A stretch of DNA of 55,000 bases, taken from positions 95,001 to 150,000 of the forward strand of contig WBZZ01003684.1 of the NCBI GenBank assembly GCA_019918135.1. Direction: 5' to 3'. The position numbers and the translations under genes are program-made. Of this stretch, positions 32,169 to 41,158 are shown in pieces. This DNA is from Paulinella micropora. Taxonomy: Eukaryota > Cercozoa > Imbricatea > Euglyphida > Paulinellidae. The notes below the pieces were generated by a model. It was not told where the DNA came from, searched no databases, and saw nothing but the letters and a program-made list of their open reading frames with translations. Numbering within the stretch: the stretch's first letter is position 1; each line of letters begins with the position of its first letter.

Positions 32169-32200
32169 CATTTATAAAAATAATATTACATATATATAAG
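32169..32200 (+). promoter_or_regulatory. Putative PLV promoter block, second copy
   Basis: Same sequence as 31488-31522 apart from one substitution and a 3-nt gap. It ends directly at the ATG at 32201. Confidence 0.5.
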
Positions 32201-32395
32201 ATGCCGCGACCAAAGATATATGAAGGAGATGCAAGGAGAAAAAGGAATAATGAGAAAGCTCTCGCATACTATTACCGCAATAAAGACCGCCTAAGCGAAG
32301 AACGAAAGGCGAAAGCCCAACAGACCAAGCTTGATATAGAAGAATACAAAAGGAAGATACAGGAGTTAGAAGAGCGACTGAGCAAGTCAAATTAA
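32201..32395 (+). CDS. Small basic coiled-coil protein
   Basis: 64 residues. The N-terminal half is basic and Tyr-rich (ARRKRNNEKALAYYYRNKDR). The C-terminal half is a predicted helix with heptad-like spacing (IEEYKRKIQELEERLSK). I recognise no family. The conserved upstream block at 32169-32200 and its position between two + strand replication or repair genes support a real gene. A DNA-binding or regulatory role is plausible but unproven. Confidence 0.6.
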   Translation: MPRPKIYEGDARRKRNNEKALAYYYRNKDRLSEERKAKAQQTKLDIEEYKRKIQELEERLSKSN

Positions 32396-32509
32396 TCAAC
32401 AATTTTTTTTATCGGTAAAATATTTTACATCTAAATATAACATATCTATATAATATCAGTAATACAATTAATTATTTTTCAAAAAATTTATCCTGCCTAT
32501 CTATATACA

Positions 32510-35500
32510 ATGGACCAATACCAACCAGAACTATTTCCGCTCTACCGAATTGAGCAACGAGGAGACTACATCAGAGAAGAAGGCAAAAGAAGATGGTATC
32601 GCATTACCACTCCAACCGCCCTGCGACTTATAAACAGATTAACAAATTACCACCCCGAACTAGTCGGCAGAAATAATTCACTCGTTATACAATATGCCCA
32701 GGGGTGGGAAGCTCGCCTCCAAGAGCTAAACCCAAATACAAGCTATCTCGTCCATCTGGATTATGAAGGATATCACGGACCAGTTAGAGGAATATACCAA
32801 GCTAATGTATTGAAGCGAACAATCAATGCGGTTAGAAACTTTGTAGAACGGCAGGCAAGGTTTTACGAACAAAGAGAAGACAAAGACCTTAAAGTTATTA
32901 CAATTGACCAAGTTAATCCGCTAAATAATGCTGTCATACCAATGGCACAGGGTGAAATAAACTGTGTGCTAGAATGTATTATGAAAGACTTTCCAAACCC
33001 AAACAACAGAAAACGAAAACGAGACAGTGTGATAATAGACCGCTTCAAGGATATCAAATATGCGACAGAAAAGGACCTAACAGAAATGGAAGACTTTATC
33101 CGATGTAGGATTTATGTATTTGATGGTATGAATATACTGTGGCGAGCATCTACCAAACAATACCCAAAACAGATAATAATCAGATGTAGCGATTATCACG
33201 CCACATTAATACAAGGAAAACAAAAAGACATTTGTATCCAACACATAAAATCAATTGAACTATTATACGATATTAACGAAAACATACCAGAGCCACGGCC
33301 TCAATATGCTACTAACCACGAAGCCAGCAATGTGAAACTATCTACAAACCAATATGAAAACAAATGGATATCACAGGAAGAACTCAACAATATACAAACT
33401 AAACTTGACCTACAACATAAGGAGTGTTATTCAATGATGGACCATTCTGGAAACATTATTGGAATAGTAGATAAAGAAAACAAACTAAACTATAAATGCT
33501 TAGACCGTTTCAAACACGCATCATTCGTTCCTAAGGATACCCCCGCTTGGTCATTGCCATCATACTTCAAACAGTTATTTATAGAGTGTCTCATAGAAAA
33601 ACATAAACCTAAGTTCCATACACAAATTACTGAACCCAATATATTACGACACATAAAATCTGGTCAAATACCGTTTCATCATATCTTTAATCATCACACC
33701 AAAAGCCCCAAAATGATACATCAGATTGATATGGTAAAAGCTTATACAAATGCTTCGTTAGGTAATATGGGTGAAATGTCTTCTTACTTCAATGAATACC
33801 CAACAGCTCCTCGCAACATAATTAATATAAACCAAAATATGACACAGGACTACTACAACAAGGTCAAACCTCTACACGGTTATGCGGTTTTTGATTACGA
33901 CCAAAAGCACCTCAAAGTGCCAACCTTCTTTAACGGCTACACCACAAAAGGAACCCAATGCCAACCCATTCCCGAATTGCTATATATGTTTGACCAAGGG
34001 GTTAAGATATTTATTAAGAGGTTATATGTAGCAGACGACCACTTCAACCCCTTCAAAACCTTCTCAGAACACATAACAAATATACAAGATTACTACTTTG
34101 ATAAGCCTGGCTTTGAACACGATACCTTAGCCAAAGCAACCAACTTGCTGGTAGGCTCTCTGAACAAGAACATACACCGAACTCAGCAAGTATCTACCAT
34201 TTCAAAAACATACAACGAGCGAATACATTTTATGATGAAAGAAAAAGGATATAGGTTATTGTTCCTGAAACGAGTTAAATACGATAAAAGTAAGTATGCT
34301 GAAATGGGCAACGACCTACTACCAGAGCGAATGATTTACACATATCAAGACACAAACCAAACAGATAACATATTTCAAATGTCTCATTTAACTGGCTATG
34401 TGCTAGCATACCAAAAGATAGTTCTTCATAACCAAATGTTAAAGCTTGTAAATACTGGGCGGACTTTACTATATTCTAATACAGACAGTATCGCATACGA
34501 AGGCGAATATATGAAAACAGGAAAAGAATTTCGCCCCGAGGTTAAAGAACAGGATGAGTTCATCGCCCCACAATTGAATATGACTTGTTTCGTTTCCTAC
34601 ATAAATGGCGAACCACGGATAACATACCAGCGACATAGCGGTTTCAAAGACATACTACCATTACAAAAATTCTTAGAAACACCACATAAACAATATTCAG
34701 AGTTCTCCGCCTTTGAGGACACAGAGCTTCCAGATTATAGCACCAAAGACGAATACAAACCTTTACCAGAACAAGAATTATTACTTATTCACGGCAAAGC
34801 TGGAACGGGTAAATCTGAAATGATTAAATACCTAACTGGTCAGCCATCAAAATACACTAACACCCATTTCAAAGACAAAAAGACTTTATCAACCGCTATG
34901 ACACACAATGCCCGCCAAGTTATTAATTCTGAATATACACTCCAAAAAATACTAACAATGCTATATCATAGGCTACCGCTACCGATACCAGTTGGCGAAG
35001 AAGCAATTAATCACAGAATAACTATTGATGAAGTTTCTATGCTTACATCCAAGAATTTAGAAAGTCTGGACCATATGCTCAGAAAATACACCAAAATCAA
35101 CAGACCATTCGGCGGTGTATCAATTATTCTGTTTGGCCACTTAGCTCAGCTTCCTTGCCCAGACCCAACATCAGAACCATTCCACAAGTCAAAAACGTTC
35201 AAGCTATTTACAAAAATAAATCTTGATACAAATTACAGACAAGCCAAAGACCTAGTTCTACAATCTATCTTAAATAAGGTAGAAGACTATTACAAAATAG
35301 GTGGTAATGAGCTTAGCCAACACAGAGCAAAAGACTGCCTACCTGATATACTAACACTTGAAGAATTAGATGCTCTCAATAAGCAAGTTAAGCCACACCC
35401 TAAACCGACCGACAAAAACCCACCTTTAATATTACACCACTCTAACAACAATGTTAATGAAAGCAATAACAAAATGCTACAAAATAAACCACTTAAAACA

Positions 35501-35815
35501 GGTCATCGGGTTGTGTTTCGTTGTAATACAAAAAAAGTTCATAACGGCGATATTCACACTATTACTAGGGATACCAAAGAACATATATTCATTACGATTG
35601 ACGATATTGAGCAGAAATTTGATAGAAAAAAAACGATACCAGACAAAAAACCATATGCTGACATCCAGCCGACATTCTCATCCACCATCCACTGCTCACA
35701 AGGCCGAACAACACCAGTGTGGGTAAATCTAGACCTACTGTCAATGAATTTGTTATATGTTGCTTTAAGTCGTGCCACCTGCTTGAACGATATTGGACTA
35801 TCAAATGAATTATGA
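32510..35815 (+). CDS. DNA polymerase (family B-like) fused to SF1 helicase
   Basis: 1101 residues. The N-terminal ~400 residues are poorly recognisable. Polymerase motifs follow: motif A HQIDMVKAYTNAS (about 404-416), a motif B-like KATNLLVGSLNKN, and motif C LLYSNTDSIAYEG (about 652-664). The C-terminal third is a superfamily 1 (Pif1/RecD-like) helicase: Walker A IHGKAGTGKSEM (about 760-771), Walker B TIDEVSM (about 838), LFGHLAQLPCPD, DTNYRQ, and motifs V/VI IHCSQGRTTPVWV and LYVALSRAT (about 1058-1089). Motif C has Asn where family B usually has the first Asp of DTD; the second Asp is kept. The protein should replicate the PLV genome and unwind its template. Confidence 0.88.
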   Translation: MDQYQPELFPLYRIEQRGDYIREEGKRRWYRITTPTALRLINRLTNYHPELVGRNNSLVIQYAQGWEARLQELNPNTSYLVHLDYEGYHGPVRGIYQANVLKRTINAVRNFVERQARFYEQREDKDLKVITIDQVNPLNNAVIPMAQGEINCVLECIMKDFPNPNNRKRKRDSVIIDRFKDIKYATEKDLTEMEDFIRCRIYVFDGMNILWRASTKQYPKQIIIRCSDYHATLIQGKQKDICIQHIKSIELLYDINENIPEPRPQYATNHEASNVKLSTNQYENKWISQEELNNIQTKLDLQHKECYSMMDHSGNIIGIVDKENKLNYKCLDRFKHASFVPKDTPAWSLPSYFKQLFIECLIEKHKPKFHTQITEPNILRHIKSGQIPFHHIFNHHTKSPKMIHQIDMVKAYTNASLGNMGEMSSYFNEYPTAPRNIININQNMTQDYYNKVKPLHGYAVFDYDQKHLKVPTFFNGYTTKGTQCQPIPELLYMFDQGVKIFIKRLYVADDHFNPFKTFSEHITNIQDYYFDKPGFEHDTLAKATNLLVGSLNKNIHRTQQVSTISKTYNERIHFMMKEKGYRLLFLKRVKYDKSKYAEMGNDLLPERMIYTYQDTNQTDNIFQMSHLTGYVLAYQKIVLHNQMLKLVNTGRTLLYSNTDSIAYEGEYMKTGKEFRPEVKEQDEFIAPQLNMTCFVSYINGEPRITYQRHSGFKDILPLQKFLETPHKQYSEFSAFEDTELPDYSTKDEYKPLPEQELLLIHGKAGTGKSEMIKYLTGQPSKYTNTHFKDKKTLSTAMTHNARQVINSEYTLQKILTMLYHRLPLPIPVGEEAINHRITIDEVSMLTSKNLESLDHMLRKYTKINRPFGGVSIILFGHLAQLPCPDPTSEPFHKSKTFKLFTKINLDTNYRQAKDLVLQSILNKVEDYYKIGGNELSQHRAKDCLPDILTLEELDALNKQVKPHPKPTDKNPPLILHHSNNNVNESNNKMLQNKPLKTGHRVVFRCNTKKVHNGDIHTITRDTKEHIFITIDDIEQKFDRKKTIPDKKPYADIQPTFSSTIHCSQGRTTPVWVNLDLLSMNLLYVALSRATCLNDIGLSNEL

Positions 35816-35847
35816 AAAGCAGAGACTCCGCCTCCGCACCTCCGGGT
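35816..35847. terminator. Convergent intergenic spacer with repeated 3' module
   Basis: A 32-bp gap separates the polymerase (+) and the lipase-like gene (-). It contains a 25-bp sequence (35819-35843) that recurs with one mismatch at 41976-42000, downstream of the protease gene. A shared 3'-end signal is possible. Confidence 0.4.
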
Positions 35848-36582
35848 TTATAAATATATTTTTTTGGCTCCTTTCCCTTTGAAACTTCTAATCGTATGAA
35901 TTCCTTTTTTTGGTTTCACTAACTTAGTATTTACCGCCGTCGCACCCATTAACGATACGGGGTCAAATGCTGTTCGGTAATTCGTGATAGCTGCCGCCGT
36001 CTTAGCCCGCTTACCTTTTGGATTTACTTTCACAGCCACTCTGTCAATCACTCCTTCAATGAGGTCCTTAGTGCTACTGCCTTTATTGTATGTGGTCGCC
36101 CTCACACCTGTTTGTCGGCTCAGGTCTTTCGCAATCGTTCCTCCAAGACTATGACCCGTCAGCTCCACATTATCCTTACCATATTTCTTTATGACTTCAT
36201 TAACCAGCTTCTGCTCTTCTTTATATCTCGGTGTTCTTTTTAATACTCCCTTTACCAATGCGACATCTGTGAGTAAGTCCCGCTTATCTACTGAACCTCT
36301 AAATGCTACAATCGCTTTGCCATCTTTTTCATACACCGTTGATTTTTCTTTGCTTGCGACTGGTTTCCAGCCATCCACACCTTTTCTATCCGACGAGGAC
36401 AAATAGACATCCTCTGACAAATCCGCATTGCCTCCTTGTAGGGGCCTGCTCCCCCTACGACCCCGCCGAGGGTTTGAAAGGGCTTGTCCTTTCCATTCCT
36501 TGCCCGCCTTTTTCAATGCTTCACCATAGGTTATACCGTGTTTAGCAGAGTAAGCCTTTACGAAGGTAATCCACTCGCTCAT
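35848..36582 (-). CDS. Class 3 lipase-like alpha/beta hydrolase
   Basis: 244 residues. The nucleophile elbow GHSLGG has Ser145, and probable partners are Asp207 (TAFDPVSL) and His229 (KKGIHTIRS). The upstream element IVAFRGSVDKRDLLTDVAL (about 91-109) matches the oxyanion-loop region of class 3 lipases. The N-terminal 30 residues (EWITFVKAYSAKHGITYGEA) resemble a short motif found at the N-termini of several algal-virus and PLV proteins. A lipase could help the particle cross or leave host membranes; this is inference. A 29-bp hairpin-forming sequence (36438-36466) lies within the Arg/Gly-rich segment (about residues 39-49) and recurs exactly, inverted, at 45033-45061. Confidence 0.82.
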   Translation of the reverse strand: MSEWITFVKAYSAKHGITYGEALKKAGKEWKGQALSNPRRGRRGSRPLQGGNADLSEDVYLSSSDRKGVDGWKPVASKEKSTVYEKDGKAIVAFRGSVDKRDLLTDVALVKGVLKRTPRYKEEQKLVNEVIKKYGKDNVELTGHSLGGTIAKDLSRQTGVRATTYNKGSSTKDLIEGVIDRVAVKVNPKGKRAKTAAAITNYRTAFDPVSLMGATAVNTKLVKPKKGIHTIRSFKGKGAKKIYL

Positions 36583-36639
36583 TCTATATTAATAATATTT
36601 TTTTCTATTTTTATATTACCCTATATATACCACCCTACT
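36583..36639. promoter_or_regulatory. Divergent promoter region
   Basis: 57-bp AT-rich spacer between the divergent genes at 36582 (-) and 36640 (+). It contains TTATATTACCCTATATATA, which resembles the block at 31488-31522 and probably serves one or both genes. Confidence 0.4.
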
Positions 36640-36915
36640 ATGTCCACACTCACTAGACTGTGCGAGAAGTTCCAAAAACTTTCCATTGAAGGCGAAAAAA
36701 AATCCTTCTCGTTGGAAGATGTCCAAAAGGTAATCCACGACGAAATAAAAGCGATTGAAGAAATGAGAAATGCTCAACCAAACTTGTTTCATTTTGGTAA
36801 ATACAAAGGTAAAAAAATAGAAGACATCGCAAAGATTGATAAGCCATACATTGAATGGCTAGTTCGTCAACCTTGGGTCCAAAATAAAGACGAATTGAAG
36901 AGGTATTTACCGTAA
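36640..36915 (+). CDS. Small protein with DUF3820-like (exonuclease-associated) motif
   Basis: 91 residues. The ATG at 36640 is chosen because the frame upstream is hydrophobic shadow sequence antisense to the lipase gene, and because a TATA-rich block lies just before this ATG. The C-terminal half (FHFGKYKGKKIEDIAKIDK, then YIEWLVRQPWV) matches the short FGKYKGK-x-YLxWL motif of DUF3820 and of the C-terminal part of some exonuclease-X-type proteins. No catalytic domain is attached. It may be an accessory nucleic-acid-binding module. Confidence 0.7.
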   Translation: MSTLTRLCEKFQKLSIEGEKKSFSLEDVQKVIHDEIKAIEEMRNAQPNLFHFGKYKGKKIEDIAKIDKPYIEWLVRQPWVQNKDELKRYLP

Positions 36916-37254
36916 GAGATACATTTTACCTCTAATATTGATTTCTTTTTTTATTATTCGCAGTATTGCTTTCTGTTTGTGAAAGTCGCTAAATTTAGTG
37001 AAATGCGGTTCTTTCAATAAACCGTCTTCAACTTCTAATTCTCTATTCACTTCAAGGTATTGTTGAAGGATGTCTTTGAATTGTATGATGTCAAAGTGGT
37101 GGTCTACATGGACATCAACCCGCTCATATATATCGCCACTTATTTCGCATATGTATCGGGGTTCAACGAATACATCAATAGCCACGATGTCAAGATATTC
37201 TTGTATTTGAGGTCTTATCGTATTCCTGCTCGCTTCTTTTATCACTCTCGCCAT
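36907..37254 (-). CDS. Hypothetical protein
   Basis: 115 residues, rich in acidic and hydrophobic residues (IQEYLDIVAIDVFVEPRYI, HFDIIQFKDILQQYLEVN). No family recognised. It overlaps the 3' end of the + strand gene by 9 bp and the upstream DUF3223-like gene by 13 bp, so the two minus-strand genes may be co-transcribed. Confidence 0.6.
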   Translation of the reverse strand: MARVIKEASRNTIRPQIQEYLDIVAIDVFVEPRYICEISGDIYERVDVHVDHHFDIIQFKDILQQYLEVNRELEVEDGLLKEPHFTKFSDFHKQKAILRIIKKEINIRGKMYLLR

Positions 37255-37541
37255 TTTTTTAATTTGCTAAGGCCTATGAGGTCAACACAGCAATTCCACG
37301 AAAACGGCTTACCATCTACACGAAAGTGTTTTCTCCCCGTGGTCAAATTACTTTCAACATCAATAATGCCATTTTTTAGACAAGGGTGATGGGTTATTAG
37401 GTCTCGCACGAAATTGCTATCTTCTGGGTTCAGCACTTCACCATCGTTATATTTGTTTATCATTCTTCTTATGTAGGATTTGATAGATGCTTTTGTTAGA
37501 AACCTCCTACCACCCACAACATACAACTTACGACTATACAT
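37242..37541 (-). CDS. DUF3223/DCL-like protein
   Basis: 99 residues. The pattern F-L-T-K-A-S-I-K near residue 14, NKYNDGEVLNPEDSNFVRDL, LITHHPCLKNG and FRVDGKPFSWNCCVDLIG follows the DUF3223 family, which includes plant DCL (defective chloroplasts and leaves). DCL-type proteins are linked to rRNA maturation in plastids and the C-terminal domain of the Pol V subunit. The role in a virus-like element is unknown. Confidence 0.72.
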   Translation of the reverse strand: MYSRKLYVVGGRRFLTKASIKSYIRRMINKYNDGEVLNPEDSNFVRDLITHHPCLKNGIIDVESNLTTGRKHFRVDGKPFSWNCCVDLIGLSKLKKWRE

Positions 37542-37595
37542 ATCTCCTATATTATTACAGAAAAAAAATATTACAAAAATAATTATTAGTATTTT

Positions 37596-38105
37596 CTATA
37601 AGTGATTTAATTCATTATGGCATCGTATAACCCATTTTAAATGATATGTAGAATGTCTATGTCTTTTTCTGTGTGAATGAACAATTCGTCTTCCACAAGG
37701 GCATTCAACTTTTTTTAGATTATGGGCTCTCAATCTCTCCTTATGAATTTCTTTGTATTGTTTATTATATTCTTTTTTATTCTGATTACACGGGACTGTG
37801 ATACCAGTTTTAAAATTATCGTTTATACACTTTGTATGTCTTATCCAGTATCCTTCTCTCTGTTCTAATTCAAGGTGGCTATCACAAGGGAAAGCTTCAA
37901 TCAATTCAATCCTATAGTCATTCCTTTCTATGATTGAATATGAATAAGTGTAATTTGTTTTTCCTTCCTTGTATCGCTTAAAATTATGTGTGTGAGATTT
38001 GACTCTCTGCTCTAATGTTTTAATCGTGCTTCCAATATACACCTCACCTGTCTTATTACAGATAAGTTTGTAGATTTTTCCATTCTGATATTTGTTGTAG
38101 TTCAT
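37596..38105 (-). CDS. GIY-YIG endonuclease with C-terminal zinc-binding motif
   Basis: 169 residues. The core has GKIYKLICNKTGEVYIGST (residues about 9-27), the catalytic-type Arg in LEQRVKSHTHNF, and Glu in LELEQREGYWIRH. The C-terminal segment CPCGRRIVHSHRKRHRHSTYH is a compact C2H2-like zinc site. The layout is the same as 31523-32157 but the sequence is clearly divergent, so it is an older paralogue or separate acquisition rather than a recent duplicate. It probably nicks or cleaves DNA. Confidence 0.85.
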   Translation of the reverse strand: MNYNKYQNGKIYKLICNKTGEVYIGSTIKTLEQRVKSHTHNFKRYKEGKTNYTYSYSIIERNDYRIELIEAFPCDSHLELEQREGYWIRHTKCINDNFKTGITVPCNQNKKEYNKQYKEIHKERLRAHNLKKVECPCGRRIVHSHRKRHRHSTYHLKWVIRCHNELNHL

Positions 38106-38163
38106 TTTATATAATGGTTGGAGTTTATCTTTAATATAAAATTACTCCATCCATCCATCCATT

Positions 38164-39417
38164 TTAGTGATCTTCAATAAAATTAACTATAACACTTACA
38201 TTTCCTCCATTCGCGACAGTGGATACAGACTTTTGTAAAAATGTTAGATTTTCGCCAGGAGCGAGTTGTATGTCATAGGTTCGCAGGTCAATAAGCTGGC
38301 TTGAAGTAGCATTAACATACAGTTTTAGAATTACATCCGTTATAGTAGCACCACCAAGAGCAGTCGCAGAGGTGTCCTTTGATACTATTGAAGTTTTAGC
38401 ATCAATATCAGCGAAGTTCTCCCCCGTAAGCGCTCCACTCGTTTTCACAATTCGCACTATATTAACCTTATTATCTTCGTTTGAAATACTCACTAGTGTT
38501 GGATAAACGATTGAATAATTGGTCGCAACACCATTAAAAGTTGCTTTATTTTTTATTGTTAGAATTGGGCTTTCTGTGGTGCTTGCCTTTTTTTCTCCTT
38601 CCGCTTCATTTGATATGCTTGAATTAATAGTGTTGGTGCCTTCAACAAACAAACCGACACTAGCAGTTTTTAGAATTTGGACACCATCGCCCGCAGCATA
38701 ATTAGATATATTAGCGGAGAAGGGTAAAGTCGTATTCCTCAGACTAACTCCCGTATGAGCATTCGCATACTTAATAGTGTGTATTAATTGAAATTCGCCA
38801 GTCTCTGGGTTCTCAATTGAAAACCGTATAGCAGCAAAGCCCAAGTATTGAAATTGAATTTGAAATACATTTCCTTTCGTCCAGTCTAGATCGGGCATAT
38901 CTCCTGTTCCATCACACGGGTCATCCCAGTCTGCTTGTGGTGTGAAGTCGTCAACTCCTGCTATTGAATGAAGAATGAGCATTCCGTCCTCATTATCTTT
39001 CCAAAAATAGAAGCCGTTGTTGCCATCACTTTCTCCTATTCCAATAAATGAACGATAATCTTTGGTTTCATCTGTTTCCCATAAGGCCGTAAAGCGACAC
39101 AGGACACCCATACCCGTTCTGTATTTTATTCTTTTTTTGCTCGTCAATACAGCATTAGCATTAGTCTTTCCTTCTGTTTCTAATTTAGCCATATTTGTAT
39201 CAAATGAAACGGTCGCCTTTGTTTCTGTTTTCGTCCATATCCGTGTATTAACTGTGTAGGGAAAGATTTCCTGTAATACTGGTGTTAATGAGCTGGTTAA
39301 TGCTTCACCAAAGGCGGTTTTCATATTATTGGTTTCAACGTGCCCATCATACCCGACTTTGACATTTACGAAGTCTCCGTCTGGATTTTGGGCGACTAAA
39401 TTTCTCTGGTGACTCAT
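38164..39417 (-). CDS. Putative virion protein, 417 aa
   Basis: Begins MSHQRNLVAQNPDGDFVNVKV and is rich in beta-forming and Ser/Thr/Asn residues throughout. There are no transmembrane segments and almost no Cys. A middle region (RSFIGIGESDGNNGFYFWK; FQIQFQYLGFAAIRFSIENPETG) looks like a lectin-like or beta-sandwich domain. It lies directly downstream of the major capsid gene, which suggests a capsid-associated or host-recognition protein. I cannot assign a family; the frame is intact. Confidence 0.65.
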   Translation of the reverse strand: MSHQRNLVAQNPDGDFVNVKVGYDGHVETNNMKTAFGEALTSSLTPVLQEIFPYTVNTRIWTKTETKATVSFDTNMAKLETEGKTNANAVLTSKKRIKYRTGMGVLCRFTALWETDETKDYRSFIGIGESDGNNGFYFWKDNEDGMLILHSIAGVDDFTPQADWDDPCDGTGDMPDLDWTKGNVFQIQFQYLGFAAIRFSIENPETGEFQLIHTIKYANAHTGVSLRNTTLPFSANISNYAAGDGVQILKTASVGLFVEGTNTINSSISNEAEGEKKASTTESPILTIKNKATFNGVATNYSIVYPTLVSISNEDNKVNIVRIVKTSGALTGENFADIDAKTSIVSKDTSATALGGATITDVILKLYVNATSSQLIDLRTYDIQLAPGENLTFLQKSVSTVANGGNVSVIVNFIEDH

Positions 39418-39502
39418 TGTAGGTTGTATATTATATGAAAAAATAAATCTAAATTTTTTTTATTAATTTTTGAGATTGTAAGTGGTTTTTGGAAAAAAGC
39501 AC

Positions 39503-41066
39503 TTACGAAATGGTAATTACATTTTCCTTCACACTCACAGTTCGCTGAGTAATAGCCAGAGTGAAGTGAGAATGGACTTTGTTTCGGCAGGTTCCAATAA
39601 ACTCCCATCGCCGTTCCTGAGTTAAGTCAAGCCCGCTAATCTCGTTCTGGTCCTTGCTCCACAGCGGGCGGTTGTTGTCCCAGCAATTAGCATAAACCCA
39701 GTTGTATTGATACACATTAGAATTCATCAAGGCACTACCCTCCAACCTCGCTTCATAATCATATAGTCTTCAAGGTTAGCCACAGATACATCAAATTCTT
39801 CCTGTCTCGCTCCATCAAGGGTAGTGTAAAACGAGACAACCTTTCGCTTAGCATCGGCAACAACAGCACCCGTAGCAGACCGCTCATCATTTACATCATT
39901 GTCATAAACGGTATTTACACTTTCGGTAGAATGAAACACACTGTGATAAATCTTCTTCAGCCTCTGCCCGTGCCCGCGGTCAAATCGCATAATAATGTTT
40001 TGGTTTTCAGTTGATTTACCATCGCTAGCAGTTCCGATAGTATTCTTATACACATAGGGGTAATCAATATCAAAACTCATACCACCGCCCGCAATCTGGC
40101 TTTGAATAGATTGAATGACACCAGGGTTCTGCTCAACAGCAAGAAACAAGTTAAGATTGCTCACACAGCACCAGCAGCAATGTTAGCACCGCCACCAGGA
40201 CTTAGCGGGTCAGCACCAGAATAATAAATCTTCGCAGAACCGTTCCAGACAATTCGCATCGTCAAAATCTCAGGAAACATAATAGTTTTATCAAGGGCGA
40301 AAATAGTGTTGTAAAGCATACCAAGATTAAGTTTGATTTTAATCGCCATATCACCACCACCAGCACCATTACCCAAAGCACCAGCAGTAAAATACTTCGC
40401 CTCACTGTAAGGCACATTAACAGGCAGTGAAGTTCCAGTTCCAGCCGCGATAAGAGCATCATTATGACGGCGGGCATTAGTTGAAGGAGGACCGATAGCA
40501 CTAGCAATAGCATTACCATAAACATTCAATGTCGCACGAAGGTGAGCATCAGTGTCAATGCTACCAGCCACAGTCGCAGCACTAGCAGCCTGACCAGCAA
40601 GAACAAGATTATCAAATCCAGTTTCTGCCCTACTGTCAGCATTACACTTTTGAAGCATACAGCCAGCACCAGTGCCGACATCGTGGTTTTCAAGTGCGAG
40701 AAAGTCTTTAAGCGAAGTCTCGGGCTTCCAAATCATCTTCGTAATATTTCCAACATAGTTCAAATCGCACAGATAAACTCCGCTACGGGTTTGAAGTTGA
40801 ATTTGTCTAATAGGAGCTAGGCAATCCATATAAGCCTTGTTGTATTTAGTATCAGTGTCTGGGATAGTATAAGTAAAACTCAACACAGACCTAGCCAAGT
40901 TAAATGGGCGACTAATAAGGTCAAATGTGCTTTCTTGTCCTCCCGCAGAGGTAATAGTGACATTTCCATTACTGCTTTCTCGTGGGTTAAGCTTATTCAA
41001 ACGATAAGAAGCACTGATGTAGTCAGTTTTAGAAAAGTCTAATTCGCCTCCGTGTTGTGTGGGCAT
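39503..41066 (-). CDS. Major capsid protein (double jelly-roll type), in three frames
   Basis: Three consecutive minus frames (40161-41066, 39727-40164, 39503-39745) read as one ~525-residue protein. The first begins MPTQHGGELDFSKTDYISAS and has FDLISRPFNLARSVLSFTYT and LQTRSGVYLCDLNYVG. The second continues LNLFLAVEQNPGVIQSIQSQ and FDIDYPYVYKN. The third has YQYNWVYANCWDNNRPLW and a beta-rich end. Both joins need a -1 change: at GTGTGAG (about 40160) and at GGAGGG (about 39740). The second is restored by one extra G. Length, beta-rich composition and position next to the penton-like gene fit a PLV major capsid protein. Assignment rests on context and pattern rather than on a catalytic motif. 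Confidence 0.78.
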
Positions 41067-41158
41067 TTTGTGTGTAAACTTACGAACTCAAAAACGATTT
41101 TTCAAAGGGTTCTATATCTTAACCAAATAAAAAATAAATAATTCTAAAATTAAATTAA

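Noticed and set aside
36484..36639. Upstream extension of the DUF3820-like gene
   Set aside because: The extra residues are antisense to the lipase N-terminus and hydrophobic without pattern. The ATG at 36640 follows a TATA-rich block.
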